A program made the translations under genes and the position numbers. Shown here piece by piece: positions 58,546-64,000 of a stretch of DNA of 64,000 nucleotides. The notes beneath the pieces are model-generated. The model was not told the origin of the DNA and did no database searches. It worked only from the letters and a program-made list of their open reading frames with translations. The stretch is from the NCBI GenBank assembly GCA_900068845.1, contig CEFQ01000004.1, forward strand, positions 62,159-126,158. Reading direction: 5' to 3'. Numbering within the stretch: the first letter of the stretch is position 1; each line of letters begins with the position of its first letter. Origin of the DNA: Enterobacter ludwigii. GTDB taxonomy: Bacteria > Pseudomonadota > Gammaproteobacteria > Enterobacterales > Enterobacteriaceae.

Positions 58546-59517
58546 TTATGGTGAGATCTTCTTCTGGTCGTTTCTGTGGTTCACCCAGGCGTTGATCAGC
58601 AGCGTGCCGCCGAGAATCACGCCCACCACCGTCAGCGAGATGCCGACTGGAATGTGATAGAACTCGACGATCAGCATCTTGATACCGATAAACACCAACA
58701 CAATCGCCAGGCCATATTTCAGCATTGAGAAGCGCTCAGCCACGTTGGCCAACAGGAAGTACATGGCACGCAGGCCGAGAATCGCGAACAGGTTTGAGGT
58801 GAGGACAATGAACGGATCGGTCGTCACCGCGAAGATCGCGGGGATGCTGTCCACGGCGAAAATCACGTCACTCAGTTCGACCATGATCAGCACCAGCAGC
58901 AGCGGCGTGGCGAACAGCACACCGTTTTTGCGGGTGAAGAACTTCTCACCGTCAAGGCTATCGGTCATACGAAGATGCTTGCGCAACCAGCGTACCACCG
59001 GCTTATCACCGACCGCGCTGTCATCTTCCTCTTTCGCCAGCGCCATTTTAAGGCCGGTGAACAGCAGGAAGGCGCCGAAGATATACAGAATCCAGCTGAA
59101 CTGCACCACAAGCCAGCTACCGGCGAAGATCATAATGGTACGCAGTACAATCGCGCCCAATACACCATAAATCAGTACACGACGCTGTAGGTTGGCTGGA
59201 ATAGCGAAGTAGCTAAACAGCATCAGCCAGACAAAGACGTTATCAACCGCCAGCGCTTTCTCTAATACGTAACCGGTAAGGAACGCAAGGGTTTGCGCGG
59301 TAGCGACTTCGCGCCCGGCGGTGCCATCGAGATACCACCAGAAAGCGGCGCTAAACAGCAGTGAAACGGAGACCCAAACCAGCGACCATACAGCCGCTTG
59401 CTTGAATGACATGGTTTGTGCGCCGCGTCGGCCCTGTAATAGCAGGTCAATCGCCAGCATGATGATCACAACGACAGCGAAGCTGCCCCAAAGTAACGGT
59501 GTGCCCACTGAGTGCAT
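58546..59517 (-). CDS. alx: TerC-family membrane protein Alx (manganese homeostasis)
   Basis: A TerC-family protein of 323 residues (321 in E. coli) with about nine membrane helices. Acidic intramembrane motifs [17 protein letters not shown] and [19 protein letters not shown] are the TerC signature and probably bind metal. In E. coli alx is induced at high pH and by Mn through its leader RNA and is implicated in Mn export. SD AAAAGGAT. The leader here has the riboswitch-like structure and terminator listed below. Confidence 0.95.
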   Translation of the reverse strand: MHSVGTPLLWGSFAVVVIIMLAIDLLLQGRRGAQTMSFKQAAVWSLVWVSVSLLFSAAFWWYLDGTAGREVATAQTLAFLTGYVLEKALAVDNVFVWLMLFSYFAIPANLQRRVLIYGVLGAIVLRTIMIFAGSWLVVQFSWILYIFGAFLLFTGLKMALAKEEDDSAVGDKPVVRWLRKHLRMTDSLDGEKFFTRKNGVLFATPLLLVLIMVELSDVIFAVDSIPAIFAVTTDPFIVLTSNLFAILGLRAMYFLLANVAERFSMLKYGLAIVLVFIGIKMLIVEFYHIPVGISLTVVGVILGGTLLINAWVNHRNDQKKISP

Positions 59518-59539
59518 AGTCGTATCCTTTTCCAGACAT

Positions 59540-59577
59540 AAAAAAAGCGGCTGAGGTCAGAAGACGTCAGCCGCTTT
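59540..59577 (-). terminator. Terminator hairpin in the alx leader
   Basis: AAAGCGGCTGA and TCAGCCGCTTT form an 11-bp stem, extended past a G-G mismatch by GTC/GAC, with loop TTCT on the minus strand. Seven T follow, just before the alx SD. Being upstream of the gene it should act as an expression platform, not a gene end. Confidence 0.8.
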
Positions 59578-59700
59578 GATCGTGCTGCAAGCAATCCTCG
59601 CCTTCCGGCAAGGTCTCACTTACAACACAGAATAGATTCCGGGTTGCCTGACGACCGGATGCGTGTTGCATGTTACATAGCGCATCGTAATGACGATCAA
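59578..59700 (-). promoter_or_regulatory. yybP-ykoY (Mn2+/pH-responsive) riboswitch of alx, approximate limits
   Basis: On the minus strand the region holds a CATCCGG...CCGGAAT pairing and the conserved-looking GAGACCTTGCCGGAAGGCGA stem-loop, directly before the leader terminator. The E. coli alx leader has the same order and is known as the pH-responsive PRE element, a yybP-ykoY Mn2+ riboswitch. I infer the class from position and these pieces; the aptamer was not folded, and its 5' limit is uncertain. Confidence 0.65.
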
Positions 59701-59788
59701 TCAGCTTACAAGTTACTCCCCTTTGCAGCGCTCAACATACGGAGTTGAATCATCGCTTTCAAGAGGCTGCGGAAATGTTTTGCAATAT

Positions 59789-60775
59789 TTACATTTCAGC
59801 CCGATCTGCCGGGAATACTACGCCCGTCTGGCGGCGGATTTCGGTGAGCAGCGCCGCCGTAATGCGCGAGGTTTCTAACGCCGCGTGCTCAACGTCACCG
59901 GCTTCAACTAATCCGGCAAAGATCTCTGCTTCATACAGCATGGTATTGATGTGCTGCGGCTGCGTCAGGTTTTGGCTCTCACCGCCGCGTGGAATAAAGC
60001 GCAGCTGCTGGCATTCGGCGATCTTTTCAATCACCAGCGATCCCGCTTTACCCTGAATTTCACTCGGAATCAGTGAATCGCTAACTTTTGAGTGCAGCAA
60101 GGTGACATCAAAGTCGCCGTAGCCCAGCACCACCACACCATGCGCATCAACGCCACTTTCCAGCAGGGAAGCTTGCGCTTTCACCTGTTGCGGTGCGCCC
60201 CACAAGGTGACGGCCGCGGCCAGGCAGTAAAAGCCGATATCCATGATCGAGCCGTTCGACCATTGCGGATTAAAGGTATTCGGATTCTCACCATCAAGAT
60301 AGCGCTGATAACGCGACGAATATTGGCAGTAATTGATTAATGCCTTACGCAGTTTACCCAGCTGTGGCAGTGTTTTTTGCAGTTGCAGGAACGTTGGCAG
60401 GCTGGCGGTTTTAAAGGCTTCGAATAACACCACCTGATGCTGACGTGCGCAGGCAATCATCGCCTCGGCTTCACGCAGGTTAGACGCCATCGGCTTCTCG
60501 CAAATCACATGCTTACCGTGCGACATAAACAGTATCGCCTGTTCACTGTGCAACGCATTCGGGCTGGCAATATACACCGCATCGATTTCACTGCTGGCGG
60601 CAAGTTCATCCAGTGAGGTGAAGGTCAGCTTGCAGGGGTAATCCACCACAAAGGCATCGGCCTGCTGCTGATTACGTGAATAAACGCCGCTCAACTTCAT
60701 CTTGCCGGTTTCATGCGCGGCGTCGATAAACTGGCGGGTAATCCAGTTAGTTCCCACGATGGCGAAACGAATCAC
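59789..60775 (-). CDS. ygjR: Gfo/Idh/MocA-family oxidoreductase YgjR
   Basis: An NAD(P)-dependent oxidoreductase of 328 residues, the E. coli length. The Rossmann motif is at the very N-terminus (IRFAIVGTNWITRQFIDAA); EKP in VICEKPMASN is the family's catalytic Lys motif, and SNGSIMDIGFYCL lies in the second domain. The start is GTG at 60775, chosen because GGAGAG precedes it and the product then equals E. coli in length; the open frame continues 52 codons upstream. The substrate is unknown. Confidence 0.92.
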   Translation of the reverse strand: MIRFAIVGTNWITRQFIDAAHETGKMKLSGVYSRNQQQADAFVVDYPCKLTFTSLDELAASSEIDAVYIASPNALHSEQAILFMSHGKHVICEKPMASNLREAEAMIACARQHQVVLFEAFKTASLPTFLQLQKTLPQLGKLRKALINYCQYSSRYQRYLDGENPNTFNPQWSNGSIMDIGFYCLAAAVTLWGAPQQVKAQASLLESGVDAHGVVVLGYGDFDVTLLHSKVSDSLIPSEIQGKAGSLVIEKIAECQQLRFIPRGGESQNLTQPQHINTMLYEAEIFAGLVEAGDVEHAALETSRITAALLTEIRRQTGVVFPADRAEM

Positions 60776-60913
60776 GTGCTGCTCTCCTGCTAAAGTAAAA
60801 CGGCAGAGTAACATGTTCATCTGAGTGCCAGGCAGGCGAAATTTGATCCTGAGATCCGCATTCCAATATGATGATGCCGCACAACTTTTTAACCGACTAG
60901 CGGGGACGCGCGG

Positions 60914-62602
60914 GTGAGTGGAAGTAAACATGCTCTGAACTGGACCACATTACTGATCGCCATTCCCGTTGGATGTGTGGCTTCGCTGGTAACGCTGGCA
61001 TTTCGCGGCGTGATCGAATTGATCAACCACCTACTTTTTAACAGTGATAGTGAAATCACCGTGGCAATGCATGTCTGGCCATGGATCTTCTGGCCGCTGC
61101 TGGTGGGGGCGGGCGGGGTATTAGCCGGTTTCTTCCTGCGCTATGCGGTGGCGATTGAAAAACAGGAAACGGTGCAGACCGATTATCTGGAAGTGATCAA
61201 CGCCCGGCTTGATGCGGTACCCACGAAAACCTCGCTGTTCCGTGCGCTGTCATCAATTGCCAGTATCGGCAGCGGCGCGTCGATTGGTAAAGAGGGGCCG
61301 ATGGTGCAGCTATCGGCGCTGAGCGGCAGTTTAATTGGCCGCTGGCTGCCTGCCTCATTCAATCTGCGCAATAGCGATATCGTAGCGATGGCCGCTGCCG
61401 CCGGGCTTTCGTCGGTGTATCACGCCCCGCTGGCATCGGCGATATTTGTGGCGGAAATCGCTTTTGGCATCTCGGCGCTGCAACGCTTGATTCCGCTGAT
61501 AGTCTCGTCGGCGGTGGCGGTGATGACCATGTGGTCGCTGGGTTTCCGCAGCGCGCTATATCCATTATCCGAAGCACTATTTCAGATGGATATCAGCAGT
61601 TTGCTGATGACACTGCTGATTGGTTTTGTCGCCGGTATCGCCGGGTGGCTGCTGATCAAACTGATTGCCCGCAGCAAAGCGCTGTTTGGCCGCGTGCGTT
61701 CGCTGCCGCTGCGGTTGGGTGCGGGTGGGTTGGCGGTGGGCTTTCTGGCGCTGATCTCTACCGATATTCTCGGTAATGGCTACGAAGTGATCGTGAAAAT
61801 TATTAATGGCCAGTATGTACTGATGGGCTTGTTAGGATTGCTGCTGCTGAAAACGCTGGCGACCACGCTGTCGGTTGGGTCCAATGCGGTCGGCGGGCTA
61901 TTTACCCCTTCATTGTTGATCGGCGCACTGCTCGGCGTGGCACTGGCGCAAATGGGCGTGATGCTGCATTTACCGGTCGGCAATACCTTGCTGTATGCGG
62001 CCATCGGCATGGCGGCGGTGCTGGCGGCGGTCAGTCAGGCACCGTTAATGGCGATGCTGATGGTGTTAGAGATGACGCTAAATAGCAGCCTGCTGTTCCC
62101 GATCATGATCGCGTCGGTGTTGGCGTCAATGGTGGTGTATCGCCTGCAATCTTCCAGCACCTATCCGGTGGTGAGCAGTCATTTCAGCCGTTCCGAAGCT
62201 AAATATGACTTCGATAACATGCGTGTCGATCAGTTGATCATTCCCGGCGCGGCGTTACAGCCGGAAGAGTCGGTTGGGCAGGCGCTGGCGGTGAGCTCAC
62301 TCAAGCGTGAACGTTATGTTTATGTGATTAATAGCGAAGGGCAATTTCTCGGCGTAGTGTCGATTCACGATATTTCACGCAAGGTGTTAGCGCAGGAGAT
62401 TACCCTGCATTCACCAGTGAGTAGCGTGATGGACAATAATTTTCCCTGCATTTATCAAAATCAAAGCATGCGCGAAGGTTGGGAAGCCTTTGCCCGTGTC
62501 ACGCTTGAGCGTTTACCGGTGCTGAATAATCCGCAAGAGCGCCGTTTTATGGGCGCATTGACGAAAACCAGCCTGATTCAAAAAGCGCAGGAGTTTCTTT
62601 AA
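60914..62602 (+). CDS. ClcB-like ClC chloride channel/exchanger with C-terminal CBS pair
   Basis: A protein of 562 residues. The ClC membrane domain (about 1-430) has the GKEGP motif with the gating Glu (IGSGASIGKEGPMVQ near residue 120) and GGLFTPSLLIG near 330. The ClcB-type TDYLEV replaces GSGIP in the first filter region. The last 130 residues form two CBS modules (MRVDQLIIP... and SPVSSVMDNNFPC...), which E. coli ClcB (418 aa) lacks. The start is GTG after GGGGA. CBS pairs usually bind adenine nucleotides. It overlaps the convergent ygjP by four bases. Confidence 0.85.
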   Translation: MSGSKHALNWTTLLIAIPVGCVASLVTLAFRGVIELINHLLFNSDSEITVAMHVWPWIFWPLLVGAGGVLAGFFLRYAVAIEKQETVQTDYLEVINARLDAVPTKTSLFRALSSIASIGSGASIGKEGPMVQLSALSGSLIGRWLPASFNLRNSDIVAMAAAAGLSSVYHAPLASAIFVAEIAFGISALQRLIPLIVSSAVAVMTMWSLGFRSALYPLSEALFQMDISSLLMTLLIGFVAGIAGWLLIKLIARSKALFGRVRSLPLRLGAGGLAVGFLALISTDILGNGYEVIVKIINGQYVLMGLLGLLLLKTLATTLSVGSNAVGGLFTPSLLIGALLGVALAQMGVMLHLPVGNTLLYAAIGMAAVLAAVSQAPLMAMLMVLEMTLNSSLLFPIMIASVLASMVVYRLQSSSTYPVVSSHFSRSEAKYDFDNMRVDQLIIPGAALQPEESVGQALAVSSLKRERYVYVINSEGQFLGVVSIHDISRKVLAQEITLHSPVSSVMDNNFPCIYQNQSMREGWEAFARVTLERLPVLNNPQERRFMGALTKTSLIQKAQEFL

Positions 62603-63099
62603 GCCGCGTTGCCGCGCATCGCCTGGTCGGTCATCCACAGGCGGGCGTCAAACTCCAACTGATGATAATCCGGTTCCATGTGGCAGCAGAGTTGGTAAAA
62701 GGCTTTGTCATGCTCTTTCTCTTTCAGGTGAGCCAACTCGTGCACCACGATCATACGCAGAAATGCTTCCGGTGCGAGGCGGAAGAACGTGGAGATGCGG
62801 ATCTCCGCTTTGGCTTTTAGGTTGCCACCTTGCACGCGCGAAATCGCCGTATGCAGCCCTAATGCGTGCTTCATCACCTTAATCTTATTGTCCCAAATCA
62901 CTTTGCTCACCGGTGGCGCGCTGCGCATGTAGCGGTTTTTCAGCGCCTGCGTGTAATCATAAAGCGCCCGGTCGCTGACGATATTGTGCGTATTGGGATA
63001 GCGTTGCTGGAGAAAGGAACCTAAACGCTCATGTTCGATCAGTGTCTGAACCTGCTCGAGGATGTTTTCAGGGTAACCCTGCAGATAGATTAATGACAT
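62599..63099 (-). CDS. ygjP: YgjP-family zinc metallopeptidase-like protein
   Basis: A cytoplasmic protein of 166 residues (167 in E. coli) of the DUF45/M48-like family. The zinc motif is [18 protein letters not shown] near residue 113, in which HELAH and the later His supply the ligands. NALGLHTAVSRVQGG-like and [16 protein letters not shown] complete the match to E. coli. The true substrate is not established. Its stop overlaps the end of the ClC gene. Confidence 0.9.
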   Translation of the reverse strand: MSLIYLQGYPENILEQVQTLIEHERLGSFLQQRYPNTHNIVSDRALYDYTQALKNRYMRSAPPVSKVIWDNKIKVMKHALGLHTAISRVQGGNLKAKAEIRISTFFRLAPEAFLRMIVVHELAHLKEKEHDKAFYQLCCHMEPDYHQLEFDARLWMTDQAMRGNAA

Positions 63100-63127
63100 T
63101 GGGATTCCCGGCGAAAGACAGTATACT
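63099..63127 (+). promoter_or_regulatory. rlmG promoter
   Basis: TTGGGA (63099-63104) and TATACT (63122-63127) are exactly 17 bases apart, 54 bases before rlmG, and overlap the ygjP start on the other strand. Confidence 0.65.
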
Positions 63128-63180
63128 GCGCCCCCTTTTTAGGGCGAAAATCGCGCAAAGTGTACCACGCCGGAGATTCC

Positions 63181-64000
63181 ATGAGCCAACTTGAACTGAC
63201 CAATCGCACGCTGACGCTGCACCGCTTCCCGCCCATGCGTGAGGAAAGCCCGCTACAGGCGTGGGATTCCGCCGATGAATACCTGTTGCAGCAAGCGCTG
63301 CCTGAGGGACCGGTATTGGTGTTCAACGACAGCTTTGGAGCCTTGACCTGCGGACTAGGCGCGCGTCCCGTGTGGCACGTCAGCGATTCGCTGCTGAGCG
63401 AACAGGCGGCGAAACAGAACCTGCGTCTCAATGAGATGGATGAAGATCAGGTGCACTTTATAGATAGCCTGGCGCCACTGCCAGCCGCGCCGGCGGTGGT
63501 GATGATCAAAATCCCCAAAGCGCTGGCTTTGCTGGAGCATCAACTACGAGCACTGCGCGAAGTGGTCACGCCAGACACGCTGATTTTGGCGGCGGCGAAA
63601 GCCAAGGATATTCACAACTCCACGCTGCAACTGTTCGAGCGTATTCTGGGCGAGAGCAAAACGTCGCTGGCGTGGAAAAAAGCGCGTCTGATTTACAGCC
63701 GCTTCACCGCGCCTGCCTTAGTGGATCAGCCTGCGACCACGGTTTGGCCGCTTGACGATTCTGAATATCAGATCCACAACCATGCCAACGTGTTCTCCCG
63801 CGCCTCGCTGGATGTTGGCGCGCGTTTCTTTATGCAACATCTGCCCTTTGACATTGAAGGCGAGATTCTCGATTTGGGCTGTGGCAATGGCGTGATTGGC
63901 TTGCTGGCGCTGGAACAGAATCCGAATGCGGATGTGCTGTTTTATGACGAATCTTACATGGCGGTGGCATCAAGCAAACTGAACGTGGAAGTGAACCGCC
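63181..64000 (+). CDS. rlmG: 23S rRNA (guanine-1835-N2)-methyltransferase RlmG, N-terminal 273 residues
   Basis: The frame starts at ATG 63181 ([18 protein letters not shown]) and is open to the window edge. RlmG methylates G1835 of 23S rRNA. The N-terminal domain contains [13 protein letters not shown] and [20 protein letters not shown]. The SAM-binding motif of the second domain is [18 protein letters not shown] near residue 232. The catalytic NPPF motif lies beyond the window (E. coli protein 378 aa). Confidence 0.95.
   Translation, partial: MSQLELTNRTLTLHRFPPMREESPLQAWDSADEYLLQQALPEGPVLVFNDSFGALTCGLGARPVWHVSDSLLSEQAAKQNLRLNEMDEDQVHFIDSLAPLPAAPAVVMIKIPKALALLEHQLRALREVVTPDTLILAAAKAKDIHNSTLQLFERILGESKTSLAWKKARLIYSRFTAPALVDQPATTVWPLDDSEYQIHNHANVFSRASLDVGARFFMQHLPFDIEGEILDLGCGNGVIGLLALEQNPNADVLFYDESYMAVASSKLNVEVNR

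Noticed and set aside
59690..59878. 62-codon plus-strand ORF near ygjR
   Set aside because: It overlaps the alx leader and the ygjR 3' end, has no SD and shows no protein-like features.

Overview
The window is chromosomal DNA of a gamma-proteobacterium of the order Enterobacterales. Protein sequences are close to, but clearly distinct from, those of Escherichia coli, which suggests Erwiniaceae (Pantoea/Erwinia type). That placement rests on remembered family sequences, not on a search. Nearly every gene is a recognisable housekeeping gene. No prophage, insertion sequence, CRISPR array, tRNA or rRNA was seen.

Layout. (1) 1-5231: the tail of rlmB, then aidB, bsmA, a Cache-type chemoreceptor, yjfP and a small exported protein. 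The yjfI-yjfC block that lies between rlmB and aidB in E. coli is absent. (2) 5456-7104: the ribosomal operon rpsF-priB-rpsR-rplI with promoter, S6:S18 leader and terminator. (3) 7115-22152: oapA, fklB, cpdB, cysQ, ytfJ, ytfK, ytfL/paeA, tamA-tamB-ytfP, ppa, yeaL and an LprI-type protein. msrA, expected between ytfL and tamA, is missing. (4) 22321-24627: a second chemoreceptor, then two divergent small helix-turn-helix regulators that share two perfect operator palindromes. (5) 24655-29729: fbp, mpl, darP, pmbA and cybC. (6) 29983-37511: an accessory catabolic operon matching the poorly characterised EF_0829-EF_0839 type cluster. It has a free PRD protein, an SFCGS protein, DUF4312, two membrane proteins (DUF4311, DUF4310), an amidohydrolase, a DgaE-like PLP lyase, a DgaF-like KDGP aldolase and a PRD/EIIB/EIIA regulator. 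(7) 37527-37646: a 120-bp cloverleaf-like inverted-repeat element. (8) 37660-44422: yhaJ/yhaK, dolP-diaA-yraN-lpoA, rsmI and the RNase P RNA. (9) 44588-49769: mdtJI with a possible leader ORF, then yqjG, yqjF, yqjK-E-D, yqjC and mzrA-yqjA. (10) 50104-57001: the hexuronate genes exuR, exuT and uxaC-uxaB-uxaA with candidate ExuR and CRP sites. (11) 57074-64000: sstT, alx with its riboswitch leader, ygjR, a ClC channel with CBS domains, ygjP and the start of rlmG.

How the genes work together. Two carbon pathways converge on the Entner-Doudoroff intermediates. The exu/uxa genes take galacturonate through tagaturonate and altronate to 2-keto-3-deoxygluconate. The region-6 operon probably takes an amino-sugar acid to 2-keto-3-deoxy-6-phosphogluconate and splits it to pyruvate and glyceraldehyde-3-phosphate. 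The four small and membrane proteins in region 6 occupy the place held by mannose-type PTS subunits in the Salmonella dga operon. They are the best candidate here for an undescribed uptake system.

A 20-bp palindrome family (core GGTCGCCATNNATGGCGACC and variants) is scattered between genes. Three of its loci carry two copies in head-to-head pairs.
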